From Nitrospiraceae bacterium (lineage in GTDB: Bacteria > Nitrospirota > Nitrospiria > Nitrospirales > UBA8639), in the NCBI GenBank assembly GCA_020632635.1, contig JACKFE010000005.1:147658-211657 (forward strand): 64,000 nt of DNA, given 5' to 3'. Made by a program: the position numbers and the translations under genes. The notes beneath the pieces were generated by a model. The model was not told the DNA's origin. It did no database searches and saw only the letters and a list, made by a program, of their open reading frames with translations. The stretch's first letter is position 1; the number at the start of each line of letters is the position of its first letter. Shown here in pieces: positions 9,066 through 18,290 of the stretch.

Positions 9066-12000
9066 ATGCCGCTCTCGACCTTTCATCCCATTCTGCAAGA
9101 CTGGTTTCGTACAAAGCTTGGCCAGCCGACTGAAGCTCAGCGGGCGAGCTGGCCGTCCATTCAATCCGGGCAACATGTGTTGATTTCGGCCCCTACCGGC
9201 TCAGGAAAAACCCTTGCTGCCTTTCTTACCTGTATTGATCAATTCATTCGTCAGGTCATAGCCGGGGAGTTACAAGATGGTATTCAGGTGGTGTATGTCT
9301 CCCCCCTACGCGCGCTCAGCCACGATATTCAAAAAAACCTGGAACAACCACTGGCGGAAATTAGTGCACTCATGTTGTCGGCAGGCGTATTAGGACCTGA
9401 GATCCGTGTGGATGTGCGAACCGGTGATACCCCTTCCTCGCAACGCCAACATTTCCTGAAACACCCTCCGCATATTCTCGTGACGACACCTGAATCTTTG
9501 TATCTGTTGTTGACAGCCAAGCGCAGTCGGGAATTGTTGACGGGCGTGCACACCGTGATTGTCGATGAAATTCATGCGCTGGCTGCTAATAAACGAGGGG
9601 CGCATGTGGCCTTGTCGTTGGAACGGCTTGAGGCGGTCACCACCCAACGGCTGGTCCGCATTGGGTTGTCGGCGACCCAGCGCCCTTTGGAGAAGGTGGC
9701 ACAGTTTCTCCTGGGAGACTCATCTCATCGGCAACGGTCCAAACAGGCATCGTTATTTGAGAATGGATCATGCCACATTGTCGATGTGGGGCATGGGCGG
9801 CGAATAGAGTTGCACGTTGAAGTTCCCAAGGATGAATTGGGGGCCATCGCCACGAATGCGATTTGGTCGGACATCTATGATCGTCTTGCTGAAATTGCCG
9901 AACAGCATCGTTCAACCGTGGTGTTTGTGAATACGCGGCGATTGGCTGAACGGGTCGCCCATCATTTGAGCGACCGGTTGGGGGAGTCTCAAGTGGCGTC
10001 GCATCACGGCAGTTTGTCACGAACACTTCGGTTGGTGGCGGAAGATCGATTAAAGACCGGGCAAATGAAAGTGATGGTCGCCACGGCCTCATTGGAGTTG
10101 GGAATCGATATTGGGTGCGTGGATGTCGTCTGTCAGATTGGGTCCCCTCGGGCGATCTCCACCTGTTTGCAACGCGTGGGCCGGGCGGGCCATTGGGTGG
10201 GAGCCACTCCCAAGGGACACCTGTTTTGCACCACACGCGATGAATTAGTGGAATGTGCGGCGGTGATCCGTGCCATTCGCCAAGGACACCTGGAAGCCCT
10301 GGATATTCCCACGGCTCCGATCGATATTCTGCTTCAGCAGATTATTGCGGAAGTGGCCGCACAAGACTGGGACGCTCGGGCGCTCTTTGATCTCTGCCGT
10401 TCGGCCTATCCCTATCGTGACCTGAGTTGGGAAGTCTTTGAGGAGCTGGTGCAGCTTATTGCCGAAGGGTTTGTTCCTGGAAGACGGCGAAGGTTTGCTC
10501 TCGTGAGTTATGACCGGCACGAAGGGCGTCTGCGGGCTCGACGGGGGGCGAGATTAGCCGCTTTAACCTCCGGAGGCGCTATTCCTGAAACGGCCACGTA
10601 TTCAGTGGTGGCCGAGCCTGACGGGACGGTGGTGGGCACGGTCGATGAGGATTTTGCCATCGAAAGTTTGGCTGGCGATATTATGTTGCTGGGAACGACG
10701 TCCTGGCGCATTCGTGGAATCGAGACGGGCAAAGTGCGGGTAGAAGATGCGCATGGTGCCCCGCCGAATATACCCTTTTGGCGAGGGGAAGCTCCGTCTC
10801 GCTCGCGGGAACTTTCACAGGCCGTCGCCGAGGTACGCGTGGCGGTTCAGCAATGGCTGGAGCAAGGCGGAGGCCCTGGAAATGAGCATGCCCGGCAGTG
10901 GCTGAGGGAACATTGCGGGCTGACGGCGGCCGGCGCCGATCAGGTATTGGCCTATGTGGCGGGTGGCGTGCAGATCCTCGGTGCCGTTCCGACCCAAACC
11001 TGTGTCATTGCCGAACGGTTTTTCGACGAAGCCGGGGGGATGCAATTAGTGCTGCATGCGCCATTTGGCGGACGATTGAATCGAGCCTGGGGTTTGGCGC
11101 TCCGCAAGCGCTTTTGCGTGAATTTTGATTTCGAATTACAGGCGGCAGCCACCGACGACGGCTTGGTGCTCTCCTTGGGGGCACAGCATAGTTTTCCCTT
11201 GGACAGTATTTTTCAATTCGTCAGCCCCAAAACCTTGCAGGAGACGTTAACCCAGGCGACCTTGGCCACCCCGTTTTTTACGACTCGTTGGCGATGGAAT
11301 ATCTCTCGAGCCTTGGCGTTACTCCGGTTTCAACACGGGAAGCGGATTCCCATCCATGTACAGCGTATGCGGGCGGAGGACTTGCTGGCTGCCGCCTTTC
11401 CGATGGCAACTGCGTGTCAGGATAATCATGTGGGCAACATTCAGGTACCTGATCATCCTTTGGTCCAGGAAACCCTCCGGGATTGTTTGACGGACGCGAT
11501 GGATATGGACGGATTGCGACGAGTCCTCGAGCAGATCGATGCGCAAGGCATTCAGGTCCGGGCGATCGAGTCTCCCGTGCCGTCGTCGTTTGCGCATGAA
11601 ATTCTCAATGCCAATCCGTATGCGTTTCTTGACGACGCGCCGTTAGAAGAACGGCGGGCTCGTGCGGTGAACCTTCGTCGAAGTTTGCCGAATGCCTTCG
11701 ATGGGAAAATCGGCACCTTGGATGTGGCGGCGATTGAGTCGGTGGTAGACGAGGCCTGGCCGCTTGTGCGTGATGCGGATGAACTCGTTGATCTGCTGCA
11801 GGGGGTTTGTTGGATGCCGGCTTCCTTCGGGGAATCCTGGGCGGACTTTCTGGAGTCCCTGATCCGGCATCATCGCATCATGCAGGTTAGTATCAGAGGC
11901 AAGGAGGGAGACTTGGTCGGTTGGACTACTCGAGAGCATATCCGGATCGTGCAAGCCGTCTTTTCAGGTGTAGGGGAAGTCTCGGTGTGTCAGTTGGGTC

Positions 12001-13463
12001 CGACATCCGCTTCCACTGAGGATCCCGTGACTCCCGAAGCAGCGGCTTGTGCTGTCATTCAGGGTTGGATGCCCTATGTCGGGCCGGTGACGGTGGCTGA
12101 ACTCGCCGAACGGGTGCAGGTGCCGGCGTCCTTGATTCAGCAGGCGTTGTTGCAACTCGAAGGGCAAGGTCAGGTGTTGCGCGGACGGTTCCGTCCCACT
12201 CGCGCGGAGGAACAGGCGCGGGCCGGGACCTCACCGGGGTTGGACGAAGAATGGTGTGACCGCAGCGTGTTAGCTCGCATCCACCGTCGAACGGTCACGG
12301 CGTTGCGCCGTGAAATCGAACCGGTCTCGGCGGCCGACTTCATGCGGTTTCTCTTCAGGTGGCAGCATTGCGCAGAAGGGGCGCAGCTACACGGAGAGCC
12401 AGGCCTTCGTGAGGTCCTGGGGCAATTGGCGGGGTTTGAAGCGCCGGCCTCCTCCTGGGAAGCATCGGTGATCTCCATGCGGGTGGCCAATTATCGACCC
12501 GAATGGCTGGATACCCTTTGTCTGCGGGGGGAACTGGTCTGGGGCCGCCTCACCCCACCCATCCCCAAGGCGGTCGTGGCTCCTGCGGTACGGCCGGTCC
12601 ATCCTGACGACTTCTGGACAGGGCAGGCGGCCAATGCGCCCCTTGTCTCAAAACCGCTCACCCCCACGAGTTTGGCGCCAATCGGATTTTGCCGTCGGCA
12701 GGACGTGGGGCGGCTGTTGGCCCTTGCGCGATCCGGGAAGGCACCAGGCCCATTGGGGGTTCGCATGCAGCTTAGCGGAGTCGCCCAAGCCATTGACGAC
12801 TGTTTGCGTGCGCGTGGGGCCTGTTTCTTTGCCGATTTAACGACACGAACGGGCCATCTCGCCGCCGAGGTGGAGCAGGCGTTGTGGGAATTGGTAGCAG
12901 TGGGGGCCGTCACGGCTGATGGGTTTGATCCCTTGCGAGCCTTGCTGGATCCTCGTCGTCGTCGGGCAGAAGGCAAAGAGCGGGGACGTCGTGCCCGTCA
13001 TAGTGCCGGACGGTGGGCCTTGCTGGAATCGTACGCGGACGATCCGGTCGACGAGGAATCGGGAAAGATGGCTTCACATGAACACTGGGCTCACCAACTG
13101 GCCAAGCGGTATGGGGTCGTGTTTCGAGATGTGTTGAAGCGGGAAACCATGCCGGTCACCTGGAGGGAATTGGTGGGGCACTATCGAAAAATGGAATGGC
13201 AAGGGGCCATGCGGGGAGGCCGGTTTGTGAGTGGATTTCCCGGTGAACAGTTTGCGCTGCCCGAAGCGGTGGAGGCCTTGCGGGCGGTCCGGCGCGATCC
13301 TCACGCCGGTGCACAGGAGATTCGGCTTTCTCCAGCTGATCCGCTAAATCTTGTGGGGATTATTCTGCCAGGAGAGCGGATCTCGTCTCACACCTTGAAG
13401 CCGATTTGTTTTCTACAGGGAAAAATAGTCGGAGAGTTGATCTCCGTTTCCAATATTGGCTGA
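9066..13463 (+). CDS. lhr: Large ATP-dependent helicase, Lhr family
   Basis: A 1465-aa superfamily 2 helicase acting on nucleic acid in the cytoplasm. The N-terminal half has motif I APTGSGKT (about residue 43), VSPLRAL, TTPESLYLLL, motif II DEIHAL (about 166), motif III GLSATQRP, then the second RecA domain with NTRRLAERV, HHGSLS, ATASLELGID and the arginine-finger motif QRVGRAGH. The long C-terminal region (about residues 450-1465) matches the winged-helix and Lhr-specific accessory layout of bacterial long Lhr proteins. Lhr is linked to DNA repair. The start has AGGGGTG just upstream. No operon partner is clear. Confidence 0.92.
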   Translation: MPLSTFHPILQDWFRTKLGQPTEAQRASWPSIQSGQHVLISAPTGSGKTLAAFLTCIDQFIRQVIAGELQDGIQVVYVSPLRALSHDIQKNLEQPLAEISALMLSAGVLGPEIRVDVRTGDTPSSQRQHFLKHPPHILVTTPESLYLLLTAKRSRELLTGVHTVIVDEIHALAANKRGAHVALSLERLEAVTTQRLVRIGLSATQRPLEKVAQFLLGDSSHRQRSKQASLFENGSCHIVDVGHGRRIELHVEVPKDELGAIATNAIWSDIYDRLAEIAEQHRSTVVFVNTRRLAERVAHHLSDRLGESQVASHHGSLSRTLRLVAEDRLKTGQMKVMVATASLELGIDIGCVDVVCQIGSPRAISTCLQRVGRAGHWVGATPKGHLFCTTRDELVECAAVIRAIRQGHLEALDIPTAPIDILLQQIIAEVAAQDWDARALFDLCRSAYPYRDLSWEVFEELVQLIAEGFVPGRRRRFALVSYDRHEGRLRARRGARLAALTSGGAIPETATYSVVAEPDGTVVGTVDEDFAIESLAGDIMLLGTTSWRIRGIETGKVRVEDAHGAPPNIPFWRGEAPSRSRELSQAVAEVRVAVQQWLEQGGGPGNEHARQWLREHCGLTAAGADQVLAYVAGGVQILGAVPTQTCVIAERFFDEAGGMQLVLHAPFGGRLNRAWGLALRKRFCVNFDFELQAAATDDGLVLSLGAQHSFPLDSIFQFVSPKTLQETLTQATLATPFFTTRWRWNISRALALLRFQHGKRIPIHVQRMRAEDLLAAAFPMATACQDNHVGNIQVPDHPLVQETLRDCLTDAMDMDGLRRVLEQIDAQGIQVRAIESPVPSSFAHEILNANPYAFLDDAPLEERRARAVNLRRSLPNAFDGKIGTLDVAAIESVVDEAWPLVRDADELVDLLQGVCWMPASFGESWADFLESLIRHHRIMQVSIRGKEGDLVGWTTREHIRIVQAVFSGVGEVSVCQLGPTSASTEDPVTPEAAACAVIQGWMPYVGPVTVAELAERVQVPASLIQQALLQLEGQGQVLRGRFRPTRAEEQARAGTSPGLDEEWCDRSVLARIHRRTVTALRREIEPVSAADFMRFLFRWQHCAEGAQLHGEPGLREVLGQLAGFEAPASSWEASVISMRVANYRPEWLDTLCLRGELVWGRLTPPIPKAVVAPAVRPVHPDDFWTGQAANAPLVSKPLTPTSLAPIGFCRRQDVGRLLALARSGKAPGPLGVRMQLSGVAQAIDDCLRARGACFFADLTTRTGHLAAEVEQALWELVAVGAVTADGFDPLRALLDPRRRRAEGKERGRRARHSAGRWALLESYADDPVDEESGKMASHEHWAHQLAKRYGVVFRDVLKRETMPVTWRELVGHYRKMEWQGAMRGGRFVSGFPGEQFALPEAVEALRAVRRDPHAGAQEIRLSPADPLNLVGIILPGERISSHTLKPICFLQGKIVGELISVSNIG

Positions 13464-13606
13464 AGGAGGATGAAAGACAGGTATTTTAGAAAGTCTTTTC
13501 GCGTCGCCATGGGTCTTTGTTGAAGGATCGTAAATGTTGGTGGTTGGGAATATTTTAGTATTTGAAGATTCTTGACCAATCAGAAGGGCTTGGCTAACAT
13601 GACCCT

Positions 13607-13882
13607 ATGCCGATGCCCCCCTTTCCCGGTCGTCCCAATCAGCCGCCTCGCATGCGGCCTCGCCGTGCGCCGGCTCCCCAAGAAGAGGCGCGTCAATTTG
13701 AATCGCTTCGCGCCTCGTTGCTCTTCTGTCCCAAATGTCAAACCGCGACTCCTGCCCGGGAACGTCTTCTGCTGGTGTTGCCCAGTGGAAATTTGTACGA
13801 ATATTTGTGTGCCCATTGCGGGACCTCCACCGGCTCCAAGACGGATGGATCGCAAGGGGATGTGCGTCTCGTCGCCCCGTAA
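13607..13882 (+). CDS. Small zinc-ribbon protein of unknown function
   Basis: A 91-aa protein with a Pro/Arg-rich N-terminus (about residues 1-30) and a treble-type zinc site built from CPKC (about residue 42) and CAHC (about residue 68). The spacing suggests a rubredoxin-like or DNA/RNA-binding ribbon. A second start, ATG 13613, is possible. It is convergent with the MutS-like gene and ends 28 bases from it. Function is unknown; the reading frame and cysteine pairs argue it is real. Confidence 0.6.
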   Translation: MPMPPFPGRPNQPPRMRPRRAPAPQEEARQFESLRASLLFCPKCQTATPARERLLLVLPSGNLYEYLCAHCGTSTGSKTDGSQGDVRLVAP

Positions 13883-13909
13883 CGTCTTCTGGTCAACGGT
13901 TGTTCTATA

Positions 13910-15769
13910 TTACTGGCGGAATTCGTCAGGCACCGGTAAGCCCTCCTGGGCCATGATGCGCAGGGCATTGGTGGTGGGGCAGGGACCTGGACGGAGGCGA
14001 TAATCAAAGTGCAGCAATCCCTCCCGGACGGTTTCTTGAAAGTGGGCATTGCGAATATGGTTGTTGGCCTCGGCCAGGCTGGCCAGTTCCAAATCATGCG
14101 TGGAGAGCAGCCCGAGGCCTCGGCTGGCTTCCAGTGCCTGAATGAAAGCGTGGCTGCCGGCGAGTCGTTCTCGATTGTTGGTGCCGCGGTATATTTCATC
14201 GATGAGAAACAGCACGGGGTATGAGTGGGCCTCTTGTGCGGCGTCCAGGATGCATTTGAGCCGCTTCACTTCCGCATAGAAATACGACAACCCTTCATCC
14301 AAGGCATCGGTCACTCTGATACAGCAATAGAGGCGAAGCCATGTCCAGGAGAGGCTCTCCGCACAGACGGGGCCCCCGGCTTGGGCCAGACAGATATTGA
14401 GCCCGATTGTGCGAAGAAACGTGCTTTTTCCTGACATATTGGATCCGGTGATGAGGATGAGATGTCCTTCGCCACGGAGGTCCACGCTATTGGTCACACG
14501 CCGATCCTGGGCAATCAGGGGATGTCCGAGATGGTGGGCCGTCAGGCCGGGAGACTGTTGCGGATTGTCTGGGATTTCTAACGAAGGCCAGCTATAGTGC
14601 GGATTCAGGTAGGCAAATCGCGCCAATGCGCTCGCCGCATCGAAGTGGCCGATACTCTCGAGCCACTGGGGAAGGTGATGTCGGAGCTGGGTCAGCGTGC
14701 GATCCAGCTGGCTGACCAACCAGAGGTCCCAGGGTAGGAACAGGTTGAGTCCCAGATGGATGAGCGGATGCGCTTTGACGCTGAGTCCCTGGCAAATCCG
14801 GCTGAGCCGGGCCAAATGGCGGCTGGGACGATCAGCGGTGGTCAGCAGGGGCGTGCAGACGTCGCGGATGGTGGGGCACGGGTTGAGGTTGGTCCGTTCA
14901 AGAATCCCCATGACCGACACGAGTTTTTCCAGCTCTTGATGAAGCGTGAGGACCCGGCCAAAGAGCGGGCTGATGCTGCTTGAGAGCATGAAGTAGAGTC
15001 CGGCATAGAGCCCTAACGGTATCATCCACCAGTTGGGACGCTGGCCGATGAGGGTCCAGGCTCCCAAGGAGAGCGTCAGTCCGGTGAGGAGGAAGCTCAT
15101 GGGAATGATCCAGGACAGGGCAGGAATGCCGATGGCATGTTGAACTAAGGAGGCGATGCGGGTGCCGTCCAGCGGGTCGGTACTGATCAAGCGAGTGGCC
15201 AGCCAGCATCGATCGCGCAGCCGCACCAGGGGGGTGAGTTCTTTCGTGAGGGTTTGCCGCTTCCTCCATTCCAGCCCGTGGGCTGTTGGATCCTGGGTGT
15301 CAAAGAGCCACTGTTCCAGTTGCGCGCGGCCATTTGTGGAAAAGGTCGTATCGAGGAGGGTCAAGAGGGAATGGGAGCCGGTGAGATCCAAGTCCCACGC
15401 ATAGGGATGATGCGCGGGGGCACGGTGTGTGCCTTCTGGAATATTGGCCCAATCAAGGCGAAGCCTGGCGAGTTGGCTGTGCTTGAAATCCAACCAGTCA
15501 TTTAAGCGGGAGAGTTGTGATTTCAATCGTTGATGGAAACCGGATATAGTGAGAAACCCGGTTAGGAACAGGACAAGCAGTCCATTGCCTGTGTGAAACC
15601 ACGCATGTTGATAGAGGCTGAGGATACTGACGGCTCCCGTTAGAAACACTCCCAGCCGCCAACGGCTGAATTGTTGGCTGGCGCGTAGTCCCTGTTGGCG
15701 TGCATGGGTCAGGCGGCGAATGGTCCGCGTCAGCGCGTGCTCCCGATTGTGATATCGTGACTGGTTCAT
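13910..15769 (-). CDS. Membrane-anchored MutS-like ATPase
   Basis: A 619-aa protein whose C-terminal third is the MutS ATPase domain: Walker A GSNMSGKST (about residue 440), the block CLAQAGGPVCAE, Walker B FLIDEIYRGTN and the composite LSTHDLELA. It lacks the mismatch-recognition N-terminus. Instead there are two hydrophobic hairpins, about residues 43-78 and 215-275, so it is probably inserted in the inner membrane. A MutS-related family of this layout is known in many bacteria but its role is not established; mismatch repair is unlikely. Its ATG (15767-15769) touches an in-frame ATG of prmA on the other strand, so the two promoters overlap the 5' ends of each other's genes. Confidence 0.82.
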   Translation of the reverse strand: MNQSRYHNREHALTRTIRRLTHARQQGLRASQQFSRWRLGVFLTGAVSILSLYQHAWFHTGNGLLVLFLTGFLTISGFHQRLKSQLSRLNDWLDFKHSQLARLRLDWANIPEGTHRAPAHHPYAWDLDLTGSHSLLTLLDTTFSTNGRAQLEQWLFDTQDPTAHGLEWRKRQTLTKELTPLVRLRDRCWLATRLISTDPLDGTRIASLVQHAIGIPALSWIIPMSFLLTGLTLSLGAWTLIGQRPNWWMIPLGLYAGLYFMLSSSISPLFGRVLTLHQELEKLVSVMGILERTNLNPCPTIRDVCTPLLTTADRPSRHLARLSRICQGLSVKAHPLIHLGLNLFLPWDLWLVSQLDRTLTQLRHHLPQWLESIGHFDAASALARFAYLNPHYSWPSLEIPDNPQQSPGLTAHHLGHPLIAQDRRVTNSVDLRGEGHLILITGSNMSGKSTFLRTIGLNICLAQAGGPVCAESLSWTWLRLYCCIRVTDALDEGLSYFYAEVKRLKCILDAAQEAHSYPVLFLIDEIYRGTNNRERLAGSHAFIQALEASRGLGLLSTHDLELASLAEANNHIRNAHFQETVREGLLHFDYRLRPGPCPTTNALRIMAQEGLPVPDEFRQ

Positions 15770-15821
15770 GGCGAATGCGTACGGTCTGAATAGGCGGAAT
15801 GGTCAATGCAGGGTATTGTAT

Positions 15822-16721
15822 ATGAAACCATCATTCTTTGAAGTCCGCATTCCCAGTGGTGTGGACGCTTCCGAGTTGGCTGGAGTCTTGGAAGGATCTG
15901 ACTTTTTGGGAGCTTGGGAACAGGATGGCCTAATTCGATTGTATTGGCAAGGAGCGAGGGAAGACATTCTGGAAAAAGTATCGATCGGGCTCAGGCAAAT
16001 GGGGATGGAGCTTTCGCGAGAGGTGATGGCCTTATTCGAGGTGAAGGTTCAGGATTGGAACGCTCAATGGGCGGCTTCGGTACAACCGGTACGTGTGGGG
16101 CGTCGCTTTCTCATTCGCCCGAGTTGGAGTTCCCCGGCCATTCCTGACGGGGCGATTGAGCTGATTGTGGATCCTCAACAGGCGTTTGGTACCGGGCATC
16201 ATGCGACGACCCAACTCTTGTTGGAATGGTTGGAGGACGTCGAATGGCACCCGGGCGCCCGAGTGTTGGATGTCGGGACAGGCAGTGGGATTTTATGTAT
16301 GGGAGCCTTGCGGCTCGGGGCGACTTCCGCTCTGGGTATTGATATTGATTCCACCGCGATTGCCTGTGCGAAAGGCTATGCTCGGACCAATCATTTTCAT
16401 GATGATCTGGAGTTCGCCGTCATGAGGCTGGTTGAGGTGCCGCAGCAGGACTATTCGATTATTCTTGCCAATGTGGATCGTCGGACCTTGTTGGCCCTGT
16501 GTCAGGATTTTTCCCGACTACGGTCTGCCAAGACATCCTTAGTGCTTTCCGGAATATTGCAGGAGGATCAGGAGGAGATTCGTATAGCCTATCAAGCGGA
16601 AGGTTGGCGATACGAGGGAAATCGAACCCGTGATGATTGGGTGGCTATTCAGTTTGGGGCGCCCTCCGCGGGGGATTCATCTTCGGGGAGTGCTTCTAAA
16701 TACGCAATAAGCGCTTCGTAG
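15822..16721 (+). CDS. prmA: Ribosomal protein L11 methyltransferase
   Basis: Methylates L11 using S-adenosylmethionine. The PrmA hallmarks are AFGTGHHATTQLLL just before the SAM-binding loop VLDVGTGSGILCMGA, then a NVDRRTLLAL segment in place of the common NILxxPL. About 299 aa from ATG 15822, which begins MKPSFFEVRIP and has AGGG upstream; an in-frame ATG at 15768 would add 18 residues and overlap the divergent MutS-like start. The last 73 bases overlap the 3' end of a gene on the minus strand. Confidence 0.88.
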   Translation: MKPSFFEVRIPSGVDASELAGVLEGSDFLGAWEQDGLIRLYWQGAREDILEKVSIGLRQMGMELSREVMALFEVKVQDWNAQWAASVQPVRVGRRFLIRPSWSSPAIPDGAIELIVDPQQAFGTGHHATTQLLLEWLEDVEWHPGARVLDVGTGSGILCMGALRLGATSALGIDIDSTAIACAKGYARTNHFHDDLEFAVMRLVEVPQQDYSIILANVDRRTLLALCQDFSRLRSAKTSLVLSGILQEDQEEIRIAYQAEGWRYEGNRTRDDWVAIQFGAPSAGDSSSGSASKYAISAS

Positions 16722-17131
16722 GTATGCAATCGGATTTCCGCCTTTGTTCCCGTTCCTCCTTCCAGGTTTTTTCGTAGCCACACGATTTCCGCGATGTGTG
16801 AATCGGCTTGATTGCAGAGCGTCCACATCTGGTGGAGGAATTCTACGGCCAGCCCAACCTGAACGCCTTCCGATTCAATCCGGTCATCCAAGATCGCCAA
16901 CAGATCCGAAATCGCGTGATCTGATCGGTACGGTTGGGCGGTAAATCCAAAGGCGGCATGGGCCATTTCTTCTTGTTTGGCTTGTTCAACCAAATCGTGC
17001 ATGTATTCTTTCAGGAGGCCGATCACTCGTCCAGGTAAGCGCATGGGGCCATTCAATGGGCTGGTCTTTTGAGGGCGTTGTTTTGCGGCCGTACTTCGAC
17101 CCAGGGTAGACCGTTGGCGGGATGATGTCAA
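16649..17131 (-). CDS. Conserved-looking alpha-helical protein of unknown function
   Basis: A 160-aa cytoplasmic protein. The first 30 residues are basic and low-complexity; the rest is predicted helical with SDLLAILDDRIESEGVQVG and HIAEIVWLRKNLEGGTG. The start is TTG at 17131, nine bases after the stop of the 55-aa gene, which suggests coupled translation; ATG 17044 is an alternative but has no ribosome site. Its 3' end overlaps prmA in antisense by 73 bases, which is a notable overlap for two real genes. I do not recognise the family. Confidence 0.6.
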   Translation of the reverse strand: MTSSRQRSTLGRSTAAKQRPQKTSPLNGPMRLPGRVIGLLKEYMHDLVEQAKQEEMAHAAFGFTAQPYRSDHAISDLLAILDDRIESEGVQVGLAVEFLHQMWTLCNQADSHIAEIVWLRKNLEGGTGTKAEIRLHTYEALIAYLEALPEDESPAEGAPN

Positions 17132-17140
17132 AACTGGGGG

Positions 17141-17308
17141 TCAATCATCAAACAGGACTTCGGCATCGGGAAGGAAGACTCCTGGTGGGAGCCCGGATTT
17201 CCAGGGGCCTGGTTTTTGATCTGCGCGGTACCAATATTGGCGATTATGGCGTTTGATGACCCAATCCTCCCCATTGGCCCAAAGCTGCCGAATTTCTTCC
17301 GTGTCCAT
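17141..17308 (-). CDS. Small 55-aa aromatic-rich protein
   Basis: A short gene reading MDTEEIRQLWANGEDWVIKR, then NRQYWYRADQ and ending DAEVLFDD. It has four Trp in 55 residues and a clear ribosome site AAAGGG about nine bases before the ATG. The composition is that of a folded soluble protein, unlike random frames. The next gene's TTG start follows ten bases after its stop, so the two are probably one operon. Function unknown. Confidence 0.6.
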   Translation of the reverse strand: MDTEEIRQLWANGEDWVIKRHNRQYWYRADQKPGPWKSGLPPGVFLPDAEVLFDD

Positions 17309-17484
17309 GCGATCTGCCCTTTCAACCGGGGTTTTTCAGAAAAAGTGTGTATTTCGACTATTTCTCGGAATTTGCTTGGATGTTCTGAATATAGGGGTGA
17401 CGGTTTTCAGGAGGGAATGGATACGCAGGGTCGAGAAGAGCCGATCAGAAACCGGTCATGTCTCAGTTTAAATGGTAAGAATCC

Positions 17485-17510
17485 TTTGAAAACATTCAAA
17501 TTTTTATGAT
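17485..17510 (+). promoter_or_regulatory. Candidate promoter with a 6-bp inverted repeat
   Basis: In the 300-base gap 17309-17608 an AT-rich stretch holds the perfect inverted repeat TTTGAA-AACA-TTCAAA (17485-17500), followed by TATGAT (17505-17510), which resembles a -10 box. It lies about 100 bases before the TPR gene. A good -35 at the right spacing is not clear, so a repressor or activator site is only a guess. Confidence 0.3.
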
Positions 17511-17608
17511 ACAGTGCTGACCCCTCTTGATCCATTAATCTTGATGGGAATGTTCCGACAAGTCCTCCCATTGAATGAGGAACATTTCTGAACGGATAGG
17601 AGTCGGTT

Positions 17609-18250
17609 ATGGTTGTTCATAACGGGTTGATGATAGCCACCCTCATACTTCTCGGGCTTTTTCCTCTGGCTGGTTGGGCCGGAACCTCGGCCATCGAATT
17701 GAGCCAAGAATCGATGGTCCACTGTCAACAGGGCCGCATTGCTACGGAGCGGGCAGAACGTGCCCATCACTTTGAGATTGGAAAGCAATTAGCTGAGGAA
17801 GCGATTCATCTCGACCAGAAATATCCCAACGGGCATTTTTCGTTTTTCTGTAATTTGGGTGAACAAATGCGGTTGGATGGCGAGGTGCTTTCCGCAGTGA
17901 TGGAATACAATCGTTTGATGGAGGCGTTGGATACCGCGCTGGCCTTAAATCCCGATTATCTGGATGCCATCTCGGCCAAAGGCATGTTATTGGTCCGGTT
18001 ACCCTGGATTATGGGAGGCGATCCAGAAAAAGGGGAAGTCTTGCTCAGACGGGTTGTGCAGGAGGATCCGACCGCGGTCAATGCTCGAATTGGGCTGGCC
18101 AGGCTGTGTGTGGAGCGCGGAGACCATCAAGATGCCCTGATGTTTGCCCAAGAGGCCTATACTCTTGCCAAAGAACGGCAACAACTTGATTTGCTGCCGG
18201 AGGCCCAGCAGCTTTTGGCTGATATTCAAAAGACAACGGTCTCACGCTGA
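17609..18250 (+). CDS. Secreted TPR-like repeat protein
   Basis: A 213-aa protein with a signal peptide (residues about 5-25, ending LAGWAGTS). The rest is helical with TPR-type periodicity: ALDTALALNPDYLDAISAKG, then LLRRVVQEDPTAVNARIGLA. Family members with this arrangement include periplasmic TPR proteins such as TatT. No partner operon is visible; mug follows after 40 bases on the same strand. Function is probably protein binding in the periplasm. Confidence 0.7.
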   Translation: MVVHNGLMIATLILLGLFPLAGWAGTSAIELSQESMVHCQQGRIATERAERAHHFEIGKQLAEEAIHLDQKYPNGHFSFFCNLGEQMRLDGEVLSAVMEYNRLMEALDTALALNPDYLDAISAKGMLLVRLPWIMGGDPEKGEVLLRRVVQEDPTAVNARIGLARLCVERGDHQDALMFAQEAYTLAKERQQLDLLPEAQQLLADIQKTTVSR

Positions 18251-18290
18251 ATTGGCTCCGTGACCTGCCCACCTCGATTTTCTGTTACCG

